From the NCBI GenBank assembly GCA_938039675.1, contig CALHUI010000014.1, forward strand, positions 124,001 through 188,000: a stretch of 64,000 nucleotides of DNA, read 5' to 3'. The notes beneath the pieces are model-generated. The model had not been told where the DNA came from and did no database searches. It was given only the letters and a program-made list of their open reading frames with translations. Both the position numbers and the translations under genes were made by a program. Shown here one piece after another: positions 19,701 to 26,815 of the stretch. The stretch comes from an uncultured Cytophagales bacterium. GTDB lineage: Bacteria; Bacteroidota; Bacteroidia; Cytophagales; Thermoflexibacteraceae. Within the stretch, counting starts at the first letter, position 1, and each line of letters starts with the position of its first letter.

Positions 19701-20732
19701 ACCAAAATGGAATACATAAATAGGCTTATCGGCAATAATGGAAGCATGTATTTGTGTATCGTTCAAACTGATGATAGTAAATGCTCCCGGTGTTGCCAAG
19801 TTGACGACCGTAGCCGCAGCATCTCCGGTACGTTGCCACGTTACTTGCGTACTTGCTTGCGTAGCCATCACTACTACACGCTCCGGATTATCAGTATAAG
19901 TGGTGCCGTTGAAACCTAAAAATGAACGCACAATGCCATATTCTTTTCCCAAAATATCAATAGGTACTAACTGGTCGCCTACCAAATCGTAACAACTGCC
20001 AGACGATGTTTTGATAGAATCGTGAAACATGGTAACAGCCACCGGCTTATTGGAGGTAATTTTTGTACCGGCCGGCATACCAGGCCCTGTTGCCCCCGCT
20101 ACGGTTCCTGAATAACTCTCCCCTCGATTGAGCGTTACCGTATAAGGTACGTTTGCAGCCCTACCCCCTTCTAATGTCTTGGTAGGTGTAATGGTAACTA
20201 CCGTGTTATCTTCGGTTGCCACTACAACGAAACCTGAGCGTCCTTGAATTGCTAATGGTTGATGATTCCACACATTTTGCAGGGGCAGGTAAAACTCCTT
20301 CCCCAAAGCATTTTTGCCTTTCAAAGCAAAAATATCGGGGTTGATGTTCCTATTTACCTCGTAGTAAGCAGCAATATCTGCCGTAGATTCTAAAAGAATA
20401 CCTGTTGTATGGGCTGTTACGGGTAATCCTCCTGCATCAAAGGGCGTTTCAATTTGCGCCAGCCATGGGGTCATATTTTGACTAATGGTTGTGTTGGCCG
20501 GCACACTTAAAACAAATGGCGTAAATAAAGGATTGGACGGCATACTGACCGTTACTGAGGCGGGAGTACCAAAGGCTGTTACTCGAATAAATATTGGGTC
20601 ATGTCCATGGCTTTGTGATACATCAGGTGCTGCAAACCAAAAGGTACGATCTATCTGCGCAAACAGAGCCGATGCATTCAGTAATATTGCCGTAAACAGC
20701 AAAAAGACAGACGCTCGTAATGAATTTCCCAT
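16797..20732 (-). CDS. Large T9SS substrate with IgGFc-binding-like and LamG-like domains
   Basis: A 1311-aa secreted protein. I place the start at the ATG ending at 20732 rather than the ORF-track start because it opens a clean signal peptide, 'SVFLLFTAILLNASALFAQ'. An IgGFc-binding-protein-like N-terminal region includes 'FYLPLQNVWNHQPLAIQG' and 'VVATEDNTVVTITPT' (about 140-190). A LamG/concanavalin-like domain lies at about 820-950 ('HYAVTYDGSTVRFYING'). The linker 'LLPVELIDFSARKQEKSILV' (about 1130) precedes a type-A T9SS sorting domain from 'LQAYPNPLTKGNGFFV' to 'SSGVYLVQIMLKSG'. It is probably exported by T9SS (SprA at 37.9-45.6 kb) and surface-attached; adhesion is an inference. Confidence 0.88.
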   Translation of the reverse strand: MGNSLRASVFLLFTAILLNASALFAQIDRTFWFAAPDVSQSHGHDPIFIRVTAFGTPASVTVSMPSNPLFTPFVLSVPANTTISQNMTPWLAQIETPFDAGGLPVTAHTTGILLESTADIAAYYEVNRNINPDIFALKGKNALGKEFYLPLQNVWNHQPLAIQGRSGFVVVATEDNTVVTITPTKTLEGGRAANVPYTVTLNRGESYSGTVAGATGPGMPAGTKITSNKPVAVTMFHDSIKTSSGSCYDLVGDQLVPIDILGKEYGIVRSFLGFNGTTYTDNPERVVVMATQASTQVTWQRTGDAAATVVNLATPGAFTIISLNDTQIHASIIADKPIYVFHFGGFGCETGGALVPPLECTGSRTVRFTRSTNEFFGVFILVKNTHIANFTSNFLTISPAHFHPLPNLPGWVAARYDNISTASLPTGGTGSISNSSGLFHVGIINGSATGGGTRYGYFSSFNSVNLGADINVAFNTSITLDAGPNGISYKWYRIPDDVTVLGTNQTLTLSVFSRGYYRVEVEGNDCVLRDTICIGTFEYVWEGGKDTNINDPDNWSIPCGLSGVPNCNYDIVIPPLSKRLGSHWPVLNNNQTFSCRDILLFATGQMTMNANSTFNICRHFRHEGSINAHPSSTIRFIGTVPQNYEFFASASGEFPNVVLNNTTPLPHSFQKDNYLQILDSANTRGNLIVQNNCTFTFQNGYIRTQGQRELVIKNRDSNAVQGHDEANKRFVAGRLRRYTNLLGGYDLPVGIVKENTVITTDLTKKGTLKGNGSNLPTWQTANYSTGIGTTTVLDFNPAHNQHVELPAAVAIAGNAPRTVEMWARIRSFSGQGGLFALGTTSSSALNDFSLRLNNGSNTNYRYTIELGSNDINVDNPPFPVFDTWAHYAVTYDGSTVRFYINGQLAAQAARNLNTQIGLQNFLGRWNNSYINCQIDEVRIWSIARTQAQIDEWRNQLIDRCNPPVGLVAYYDFEEGSGSDINHKTAVCSVEKQYQLANVNFTTNSGVDNLLAYFNTFTPPTLTGLPNICSADFNCQMLNHGYWTINAFNTANSQITTSGKYIMRLYNRHYSNFGIICGTGNTISTTIVRRADGSSPWVPGGGLCLDDDPNKTAQLNMTGFSDFGIGQSPNLALLPVELIDFSARKQEKSILVQWKTISEKGFSHFVLEKSRDDYNFFELAKVNGKSVNGAAYEWIDTEPRQLNYYRLKMVNTDSTFEYSKIVAVVFDDWQKELQAYPNPLTKGNGFFVNESVNKISHIAVYNLIGQLIYQGVPQTAAEVQDAYVPVNMSSGVYLVQIMLKSGDVQTVRLVVQ

Positions 20733-21056
20733 AATTTTTTTATTTGATATTCCAATAAAATACGGCAAATAGAGTATGTAAAGTTCAAAGGGTGAAAGTT
20801 TTGAAACTTGATTCAATGTAACTTAACTGTTGTATCACATCAAATCAAAACCGCTTAACTCACATTATTGACGCAAGATATTGTATTGTTAAATTGTATT
20901 TATACTATATCAACTTGTTTTATTTAAAGCATAACAACGATTACATATTTCATGTATTCCGTTTAATAGAAAAAGCTTAATATAACTTACACGTGCAAGT
21001 TTTATTAAGCTTTTATCTTTTATTTGGTCGATTAACCTATTGAAGTGTTGTTCTGC
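20733..21056. other. 324-bp AT-rich gap
   Basis: No gene supported. It holds the upstream region of the 1311-aa T9SS substrate and, at 20971-21014, a long terminator hairpin. No exact TAnnTTTG element in the right orientation was found for the large gene. Confidence 0.5.
20971..21014 (-). terminator. Long AT-rich terminator hairpin
   Basis: Arms AAAAGCTTAATA-T-AACTT and its near-perfect complement (17 of 18 pairs), loop centred on ACGTG. It lies about 43 bp after the stop of the Ser/Arg-tailed lipoprotein gene on the minus strand; T-rich tails exist on both sides, so it may work in both directions. Confidence 0.65.
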
Positions 21057-21836
21057 TTACCTTCTTCTACGGCTGCCGCCTAAGGAACGGCTCGGCGAAG
21101 AACTTGACTTGCGGCTGCCGCTGCTGCTGCCTACCGAAGATGATGAGGAACGACCCGAAGAACTGCTGCGCGTTACACGGCTGTTCACTTTGTCCTTAAA
21201 GGCCGTAGCACCACCCGTACGATTATAAAAATCGGGATTAGCGCGCTGACCATGCGGAGAATATGTGCCATAGGCGGGGCGACCGTCGGGCAATGCGCCG
21301 TAGTAAGGGCGACGACCGTAGTAATTATCCCGATAGTCGTAGTAGCTGTTGCGGTTAATCATACTTCCCACCAGCCCCAGCATACTGCTCATCATCGCAT
21401 ATTTGCCGTAGAATTCCCAGAATGAGCTGCCGTCTGAGCTGGTGCGCCACTGCCCGTATTGCGGGTTGCCAACATAGTTAGAGTAGCCCGGAGGCGCAAC
21501 AACTTTGCTCAATTTGCCGTCTTTTTTGCTGGCAATCTCCATGCCCATGTTTTTTTCATGCTCAAAGAAAAACTGCTCACTTACGGGCATCCAATCGGTA
21601 ATGCGTTCCTGTGGCACACTGTCTTTCATGGTAATTATCTTGTACTTGTGTTTGTACTCATCGCTGCCGATATTATCTTCCATTTCCATATCGTACAGGA
21701 TAATGGTAAAGTTCTTTTCTGAATCTAAGTCGCGAATAAGATTATCCAGTGGCGATTTGACAAACTTGCGCTCGCTACTGCCGCAAGAGGTTAACCAAAG
21801 CAAGGCAACGGGAAGTATTAAAAGAATGCGTTTCAT
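21057..21836 (-). CDS. Lipoprotein with Ser/Arg-rich C-terminal tail
   Basis: A 259-aa lipoprotein of unrecognised function. The signal peptide 'LILPVALLWLTSCGSS' has a lipobox Cys near residue 18. The folded part (25-190) includes 'FTIILYDMEMEDNIGSDEY' and a Tyr/Gly-rich stretch 'YYDYRDNYYGRRPYYG'. The last 45 residues are almost purely Ser, Arg, Gly and Pro ('SGRSSSSSVGSSSGSRKSSS'), a disordered basic tail that may contact DNA, LPS or peptidoglycan. The DUF4178-like gene upstream (72-bp gap with a hairpin) is probably in the same unit. Confidence 0.75.
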   Translation of the reverse strand: MKRILLILPVALLWLTSCGSSERKFVKSPLDNLIRDLDSEKNFTIILYDMEMEDNIGSDEYKHKYKIITMKDSVPQERITDWMPVSEQFFFEHEKNMGMEIASKKDGKLSKVVAPPGYSNYVGNPQYGQWRTSSDGSSFWEFYGKYAMMSSMLGLVGSMINRNSYYDYRDNYYGRRPYYGALPDGRPAYGTYSPHGQRANPDFYNRTGGATAFKDKVNSRVTRSSSSGRSSSSSVGSSSGSRKSSSSPSRSLGGSRRRR

Positions 21837-21853
21837 GTGCGTATTTTTGATTT

Positions 21854-21878
21854 ACAGGTATCTTTGATAGATACCTGT
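21854..21878. promoter_or_regulatory. Perfect 10-bp stem-loop between DUF4178-like and lipoprotein genes
   Basis: ACAGGTATCT-TTGAT-AGATACCTGT. On the minus strand it lacks a T-run, so it is a poor terminator for the upstream gene; an RNA-processing or attenuation site, or an operator, is possible. Confidence 0.4.
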
Positions 21879-21907
21879 TTCTTAAACGTTTATAAGTGAA
21901 ATAAAGT

Positions 21908-22447
21908 TTAGCGCGGCAAAATGTTGTTGATAGCATCTGCCGTTTCTACAACACCCACAGACAATTCAAAATCTTGTGTATCCCATTGGTGGATAACCAA
22001 CATGTGTTTGCCGCTATCATCCAAGTAATCCCATTGTATCATCTCCACGGAATCTTCGTCTTGCGTGCTGCGGAAAAAGCCCGGATTTTCGCGCTCCAAG
22101 TAGAAGGTTATCCCTTCAAACTCAATCGAAGATGGAGCTGTCTGATGCTCTTTAAAATACTGCGCTGCATCGCCTAACTTACCGAAAGGCATCTTTTGCG
22201 TAAAAATACAGTATACTCGGTCGTCTTCCTCTACACGCATATACAGCGTTTCAGAACCGCTGACAATTTTATACTCATAAGTAAAAAAATTATCGCCCCA
22301 ATCATACTCAAACTCATCTATTACTTCCCACGTTTTAAGGTCGTAGTCAAACAGAAAACCGATGCGAAGGTCTGTAACCTTCATGTTGGTAGGGTCATAG
22401 TGCGGTTTTGGCGGATTTTGGTCTTTTTTCTTAAACAGATTGAACAT
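21908..22447 (-). CDS. DUF4178-like protein
   Basis: A 179-aa soluble acidic protein without a signal peptide. It resembles DUF4178: 'MKVTDLRIGFLFDYDLKTWEVIDEFEYDWGDN' followed by 'TYEYKIVSGSETLYMRVEEDD', a beta-rich arrangement ending in 'DDSGKHMLVIHQWDTQDFE'. Family assignment is by pattern only. DUF4178 proteins are often encoded beside small envelope proteins in Bacteroidota, and here the Ser/Arg-tailed lipoprotein follows. Function is unknown. Confidence 0.65.
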   Translation of the reverse strand: MFNLFKKKDQNPPKPHYDPTNMKVTDLRIGFLFDYDLKTWEVIDEFEYDWGDNFFTYEYKIVSGSETLYMRVEEDDRVYCIFTQKMPFGKLGDAAQYFKEHQTAPSSIEFEGITFYLERENPGFFRSTQDEDSVEMIQWDYLDDSGKHMLVIHQWDTQDFELSVGVVETADAINNILPR

Positions 22448-22486
22448 AGCTTTGATAGTAATAAAGTGATTCTGTTATGAAAACGG

Positions 22487-22494
22487 TACTTTTG
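22487..22494 (+). promoter_or_regulatory. Putative -7 promoter element TACTTTTG
   Basis: Match to TAnnTTTG followed by C, 24 bp before the ATG of the BamE-like lipoprotein that opens a four-gene plus-strand operon. No -33 element at the right distance. Confidence 0.4.
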
Positions 22495-22517
22495 CCGTTA
22501 AGTTACAATCATTGCGC

Positions 22518-22907
22518 ATGAAGAAAATATTTTATCTGCCCATACTGCTGCTGTTATTGAGCAATTGTAAGCCCAATGCCGGTCCGGAAGGATTTGACGA
22601 TGAGAGCTGGCGCAATGACCCGATGGGCTGCCAAAACAAACGCGCCAACCAAATAAATGATTTCTTAAAAATAGCTAAGCCTTATTTGCTGGAAAAATCG
22701 CTGCGGGAAATAGAGGTTCGGCAACTGCTCGGCAAGGCAGATGCCATAGAAATAGCCGAACGCGGCATGAAATTTTACAAATACTACATTGACAAAGGCA
22801 GACAATGCGAAAACGACAGCAGCAGCAGACAAGGCCGATACATTCAAATTCGCTTTAACGCACTCAATCAAGTCAATGAAGTGGCTATTATCACTCCTAA
22901 CGCTTAA
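22518..22907 (+). CDS. Small BamE/SmpA-like lipoprotein
   Basis: A 129-aa lipoprotein; I use the ATG at 22518 rather than the TTG two codons earlier. The signal peptide 'LPILLLLLSNCKPN' has a lipobox Cys near residue 17. The mature part follows the BamE/SmpA pattern: a helical start 'INDFLKIAKPYLLEKS', then 'VRQLLGKADAIEIAERGMKFYKYY', then a beta strand 'RYIQIRFNALNQVNEVAII'. BamE-type proteins help assemble outer-membrane proteins, but the fold is also used elsewhere, so only similarity is claimed. The next gene begins 14 bp later. Confidence 0.6.
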   Translation: MKKIFYLPILLLLLSNCKPNAGPEGFDDESWRNDPMGCQNKRANQINDFLKIAKPYLLEKSLREIEVRQLLGKADAIEIAERGMKFYKYYIDKGRQCENDSSSRQGRYIQIRFNALNQVNEVAIITPNA

Positions 22908-22921
22908 CCCAAACACTGTAA

Positions 22922-23824
22922 ATGCTCCCTATACAAGCACTCACACCGGTCGCTTGGCCTGATTATGAACTGATAGACTGTGGTAATTTTGAGAAGTTGG
23001 AACGCTTCGGCAAGTACATTGTTGCAAGGCCTGAACCACAGGCAGTTTGGGACAAATCGCTGCCGGAACAGGAGTGGAACAAACTGGCAGGGGCATGGTT
23101 TCGCCGCGAGGAGGGCGACAAAGACCGCAACAGCGAACGAGGCAAATGGCATACCCGCCCGGGGCAACCCGATAAGTGGTGGATGCACTACCAACGCGGC
23201 AAAATGGATTTGCAATTAAAGTTGTCGCTTTCTTCGTTCAAACACGTAGGCATATTCCCCGAACAGGCCGTAAACTGGGATTATCTGACCAAGAAAATTC
23301 GGTCTATGAAAGTGCCTCATCCGCGCCTGCTGAATCTGTTTGCCTACACCGGCGTAGCATCGCTGGCTGCACGCCATGCAGGTGCAGAGGTTACTCATGT
23401 GGACTCCGTGAAACAGGTAATCACTTGGGCACGCGAAAGCATGGAAGCCTCCCGATTAGACGGCATCCGCTGGATGGTAGAAGATGCTCCCAAGTTCGTA
23501 GTCCGCGAAATCAGGCGCGGCAACCGCTACCAAGGACTGATTTTAGACCCTCCTGCCTACGGAAGAGGCCCCAACGGCGAAAAGTGGGTACTCGAGGAGC
23601 AAATTAACGAGCTTTTGAAGAATTGCGCCCAAATACTCGACCCCGACAATTATTTTTGTATCATTAATTTGTATTCCATCGGCTTTTCGCCTCTGATTGT
23701 GGAAAATCTGGTAAACGGCATTTTCGGCAAAGTAGCCCACATGGAAATCGGCGAACTATACCTGCCCGACCGCTTTAGTAAACGCCTGCCGCTGGGTATC
23801 TTTTGTCGTTTTGCGAGTTGTTAA
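22922..23824 (+). CDS. RlmI-like class I SAM-dependent methyltransferase
   Basis: A 300-aa cytoplasmic methyltransferase of the RlmI/RlmK family, which methylates 23S rRNA cytosine or guanine; other RNA targets are possible. The SAM motif I is 'LLNLFAYTGVASLAARHAGA' (about 138-157), motif II 'VTHVDSVKQVITWARESM', and the catalytic 'LILDPPAYGRGPNGEKW' occurs near 220. It lacks the PUA domain of E. coli RlmI and has instead a short N-terminal beta domain rich in Trp ('GKWHTRPGQPDKWWMHYQ'). Second gene of the operon, 12 bp before the VWA gene. Confidence 0.88.
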   Translation: MLPIQALTPVAWPDYELIDCGNFEKLERFGKYIVARPEPQAVWDKSLPEQEWNKLAGAWFRREEGDKDRNSERGKWHTRPGQPDKWWMHYQRGKMDLQLKLSLSSFKHVGIFPEQAVNWDYLTKKIRSMKVPHPRLLNLFAYTGVASLAARHAGAEVTHVDSVKQVITWARESMEASRLDGIRWMVEDAPKFVVREIRRGNRYQGLILDPPAYGRGPNGEKWVLEEQINELLKNCAQILDPDNYFCIINLYSIGFSPLIVENLVNGIFGKVAHMEIGELYLPDRFSKRLPLGIFCRFASC

Positions 23825-23836
23825 TCAAGCAAACTC

Positions 23837-24814
23837 ATGCAGTGGTTTAGCGAATTCGGTATTACGGAAATCATACTCGTCAGCAGTTTTTTGCTGCTGT
23901 ACGGGCTGTATATCGTGCGTACTTATCGGTTAGCAAAGCGTCTGCAAACGAATGCCCGCCGCGTATGGATAAAATTTGCCCTCCGCTCGGCTTATTTCAG
24001 CCTGCTGATTATAGCCCTGATGGGACCTTCGTTTGGCGAATTGATACGCAAGGAAGTCAAATCCGTAGGCAAGGATATTTACATCGCCGTAGATTTGTCC
24101 CTTTCCATGAACGCTACCGACATTCAGCCTTCGCGCCTTTCCAAAGTCAAATTTGAACTCAAAAGGCTGGTAGATAACCTGACCAACGACCGCATCGGGC
24201 TGATTATTTTTTCGTCGGAAGCCTTCATTCAATGCCCACTGACCTACGACAAAGGCGCTATTTACACTTGGATTGAATCGCTGAAAACCTCGTTGCTCAC
24301 CACCGGTGGCACCGATTTTGCACAACCGCTTGCATTAGCACATCGCAAACTGACTGACACAACCGAAGTGCAAAAGAAAATGCCGCAGTCCAAAATGCTT
24401 ATCCTTATCAGCGATGGCGAAGATTTTGGCGACGAAACCGAGCAAATGGTCAAAAAATTTGAACAAGATGAAATTCGCATTTTCACTGTAGGGGTAGGCA
24501 CAAAAGAGGGCGGTAAAATTCCTTTCCGCGACAACAGTTTCAAGCGCGATGTATCAGGCCGTGAGGTCATCACAAAACTCAACTCCGAATTGCTGCAAAG
24601 CATTGCTGACCAAACCGGCGGACGTTATTTTGAAATTAATGCCAGCACGGTTGAAACCAACCGCCTGATTGAAACTATCAATCAGATAGAAGGCGAACTG
24701 ATGGATAAAAAACAGTTAGACGTTACTGCCAACAACTACTCCTACTTTCTGTTTGTGGCAATCCTTCTGTTAATGGCAGATATACTTTTCACCGTTAATA
24801 TTCTCCGTATTTAA
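23837..24814 (+). CDS. BatA-like VWA domain membrane protein
   Basis: A 325-aa inner-membrane protein with a von Willebrand A domain facing the periplasm or cytoplasm. TM helices flank the domain: about 12-29 and 50-65 at the N-terminus ('FSLLIIALMGPSFG') and 305-323 at the C-terminus. The MIDAS site is complete: 'VDLSLSMNATD' (residues 85-95), 'TGGTDFAQPL' and 'LISDGEDFGDE'. This is the architecture of BatA/BatB in Bacteroides aerotolerance operons. Here it lacks the usual moxR, DUF58 and batB-E neighbours, so a Bat role is inferred from the domain alone. Confidence 0.85.
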   Translation: MQWFSEFGITEIILVSSFLLLYGLYIVRTYRLAKRLQTNARRVWIKFALRSAYFSLLIIALMGPSFGELIRKEVKSVGKDIYIAVDLSLSMNATDIQPSRLSKVKFELKRLVDNLTNDRIGLIIFSSEAFIQCPLTYDKGAIYTWIESLKTSLLTTGGTDFAQPLALAHRKLTDTTEVQKKMPQSKMLILISDGEDFGDETEQMVKKFEQDEIRIFTVGVGTKEGGKIPFRDNSFKRDVSGREVITKLNSELLQSIADQTGGRYFEINASTVETNRLIETINQIEGELMDKKQLDVTANNYSYFLFVAILLLMADILFTVNILRI

Positions 24815-24825
24815 TCCATATACTT

Positions 24826-25533
24826 ATGAAAAAACACCTTCTATATTGGCTATCAGCATTTTACCTGATAGCAGCAGCCTGTACCGGACAAAATAAGACC
24901 GGTGGCGAATCGTTAGACGCTATTGCTTTCCACCAAAAGATGAAAAGCACTGCAAACCCTGTTGTACTGGATGTGCGCACCAAAGGTGAATTTGTCAAGG
25001 GGCATCTGGCAAATGCCAACTGTATGGACTACAACGACGACAAGTTTCCCGATATGGTAGCCAATCTGGATAAAAATAAAACTTATTTTGTTTATTGCCT
25101 CTCGGGGGCAAGAAGCGCAGCTGCCGCCAACTATATGCGCAAGAACGGCTTTACGCAGGTGTATGACATGAAAGGCGGTATTTTGGCATGGCAAAAAAAT
25201 AACCTGCCCATAGAAATGCCCAAAGTTGCCGCACAGGACAAAATTTCACAGCAAGAATACCAACGGCTGATTAACAGCCAAAAAGTTGTACTGGTTGATT
25301 TTTACGCGCCTTGGTGTGCACCTTGCAAACAAATGGAACCCATGCTGGACGAATTAGCAAAAAAACACAAAGGGCATGTTGAAATTATTCGCATCAACAT
25401 AGACGAAAACCGCCAATTGGCAAAATCATTGCAAGTAGAAGAAATTCCGGTACTGAAAGTTTTCAAAAATGGACAGCAAACTTGGCATCACAAAGGCTTG
25501 GCAAGTAAAGTTGAAATTGAAAAGGCGCTTTAA
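24826..25533 (+). CDS. Rhodanese-thioredoxin fusion lipoprotein
   Basis: A 235-aa two-domain protein, probably anchored in the envelope by Cys19 ('LIAAACTGQ'). A rhodanese domain (about 28-128) has its active Cys91 in 'YCLSGARSA', the sulphur-carrying loop. A thioredoxin domain (about 138-235) has 'WCAPCKQM' with CxxC at 164-167, followed by cis-Pro in 'VEEIPVLKVF'. The fusion couples a persulphide-forming site to a dithiol site in the periplasm, suggesting thiosulphate or persulphide handling, or disulphide repair. It ends the operon begun by the BamE-like gene and is convergent with the Rieske-like gene. Confidence 0.9.
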   Translation: MKKHLLYWLSAFYLIAAACTGQNKTGGESLDAIAFHQKMKSTANPVVLDVRTKGEFVKGHLANANCMDYNDDKFPDMVANLDKNKTYFVYCLSGARSAAAANYMRKNGFTQVYDMKGGILAWQKNNLPIEMPKVAAQDKISQQEYQRLINSQKVVLVDFYAPWCAPCKQMEPMLDELAKKHKGHVEIIRINIDENRQLAKSLQVEEIPVLKVFKNGQQTWHHKGLASKVEIEKAL

Positions 25534-25548
25534 CCTGTTGGGGCAACC

Positions 25549-25974
25549 TTAGTTATTGATGCTTAGCAACGAACCACTCAACGATGTGCGGTATCGCACC
25601 ATTGGGAAGTTGGCAGGGCCGTTAATCGGGTTGCCCTCAAAATCAAACGCCGAACGACAGCAGGGACAGCGCATAAAAAAACCCGTAGGTTCTATCTCTA
25701 CCACCCCGCAAGGATTAGACGGGTGATGCGTGCATACCCTGTCAAAGGCGATGAAAGCATTAGACGCACGCCGATAAATAATCAAGCCGCGAATGCCTCC
25801 TGTTTCGTACACAAATCCTCTGTCAAAGCGCAGCGCCTGATAGGATGTATTGTTCAGGTCTATCAGTTTTTGTACAAAAACATAGGGCATAGGGTCTGTA
25901 ACTTGTTGTTTTTCACATCCCAACAAGCCTATTATCAATAAGCAACCGCTACAAACGGCTCCAATATTTTTCAA
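25549..25974 (-). CDS. Rieske-like lipoprotein with CxH...CxxC site
   Basis: A 141-aa lipoprotein. I choose the TTG ending at 25974, giving 'MKNIGAVCSGCLLIIGLLGC' as signal peptide; the longer track ORF overlaps the divergent gene and lacks an N-terminal signal. The mature part is Rieske-like: 'CTHH' (C81, H83) and 'CPCCRSAFDFEGNPINGPA' (C103, C106). In a normal Rieske protein the second motif is CxxH; here the fourth ligand is Cys. The site could hold a 3Cys/1His [2Fe-2S] cluster or have lost its cluster. Redox function is therefore uncertain. Confidence 0.75.
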   Translation of the reverse strand: MKNIGAVCSGCLLIIGLLGCEKQQVTDPMPYVFVQKLIDLNNTSYQALRFDRGFVYETGGIRGLIIYRRASNAFIAFDRVCTHHPSNPCGVVEIEPTGFFMRCPCCRSAFDFEGNPINGPANFPMVRYRTSLSGSLLSINN

Positions 25975-26007
25975 TATTATTTGCAAAGCGTTACAGCTAA
26001 AAGGTAC

Positions 26008-26015
26008 TATATTTG
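26008..26015 (+). promoter_or_regulatory. Putative -7 element TATATTTG for the outer-membrane protein gene
   Basis: Match to TAnnTTTG followed by C, 29 bp before the ATG at 26045. A TTTG at 25980-25983 lies 24 bp upstream, slightly far for the -33 box. Confidence 0.45.
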
Positions 26016-26027
26016 CTCCAATTGTTG

Positions 26028-26035
26028 CAAAAATA
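26028..26035 (-). promoter_or_regulatory. Putative -7 element TATTTTTG for the Rieske-like gene
   Basis: Minus-strand match to TAnnTTTG, about 54 bp before the TTG start. It overlaps the 5' leader of the divergent gene, so the two promoters face away across roughly 20 bp and may compete. Confidence 0.4.
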
Positions 26036-26044
26036 CGACTTTTT

Positions 26045-26725
26045 ATGAAGCAAGGTTTCACGCTCGTCGCAGGCATTTTCCTGTTACTATTCGCAACTTC
26101 AAACGCTTTTGCGCAGTTTAGCGTCAGCATTGGTGGCGGAACAGCGAAATATTTCGGGAAAACAATTGGTATCTATCCACAAGTAAACCCTAATGAATTC
26201 CCTTTTATTTTTGGTGGCAGGTTGCGGGTCGGATACGGATTTTTGGAACAAAATAGTATCAATGTAAGCTTTGGCTATTATGCTCCCTCTTCACCGTTAT
26301 ACAACTATGGTAACTATGTGCTCACCTCACTCCGTGTGCAAAATATGGAACTGGAACTGAACTATCACCGCTATCTGTCGGGGCGTTACAGTTTCCCAGA
26401 AGCAAAAACATATGCATTGGTAGGTTTTAGTGCCATTATGTCTAATCATATTCCGGATGCAGTTATTGAACTGGTTGCACCGGGCGAACGCAAATTCTTT
26501 GAAAACCGCCGCATAGAAACAGGTCATGTAAATATTGGCTTGGGTGGTGAAGTACCCGTACGTGGGGCTTTTCTCTTTTTGGAAGCCAAGGCAGCTATTC
26601 ATATGAATGCCTTCCTTAATAAAACCACTATTTGGGAAACCAGCCTGATTAATTTCGGTGCTGCCACGGCAGGCATTCGCTTCCTTGTGGGCGGCGGCCG
26701 AAGCCGTGCACCAAGAGGCCGTTAA
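26045..26725 (+). CDS. Outer-membrane beta-barrel-like protein
   Basis: A 226-aa protein with a signal peptide, 'LVAGIFLLLFATSNAFAQF', cleaved after about residue 24. The mature sequence alternates aromatic and hydrophobic residues in the way of an outer-membrane barrel: 'VSIGGGTAKYFGKTIGIYPQ', 'GRLRVGYGFLEQNSINVSFGYYA' and a final 'INFGAATAGIRFLVGGG'. It ends with a basic 'RSRAPRGR' instead of the usual terminal aromatic. I cannot name a specific family; it is similar in style to the 8-strand barrel proteins common in this phylum. A terminator follows 45 bp later. Confidence 0.7.
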   Translation: MKQGFTLVAGIFLLLFATSNAFAQFSVSIGGGTAKYFGKTIGIYPQVNPNEFPFIFGGRLRVGYGFLEQNSINVSFGYYAPSSPLYNYGNYVLTSLRVQNMELELNYHRYLSGRYSFPEAKTYALVGFSAIMSNHIPDAVIELVAPGERKFFENRRIETGHVNIGLGGEVPVRGAFLFLEAKAAIHMNAFLNKTTIWETSLINFGAATAGIRFLVGGGRSRAPRGR

Positions 26726-26770
26726 AAGCATCGTTTGCTAGCTGCTTACTACTACCCCATAAGCAACAGA

Positions 26771-26812
26771 AAATCCCCGACAATTTTTTCATGAATGTCG
26801 GGGATTTTTGTT
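26771..26812. terminator. Bidirectional terminator between convergent genes
   Basis: Perfect 12-bp hairpin (AAATCCCCGACA / TGTCGGGGATTT) with a T-rich tail on the plus strand and an A-run before it that gives a T tail on minus. It serves both the barrel gene and the DUF5686 gene. Confidence 0.88.
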
Positions 26813-26815
26813 TTA

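Noticed and set aside
25975-26130. Longer N-terminus of the Rieske-like gene in the track
   Set aside because: It overlaps the divergent gene and pushes the lipobox to an internal position; the TTG at 25974 gives a proper signal peptide.
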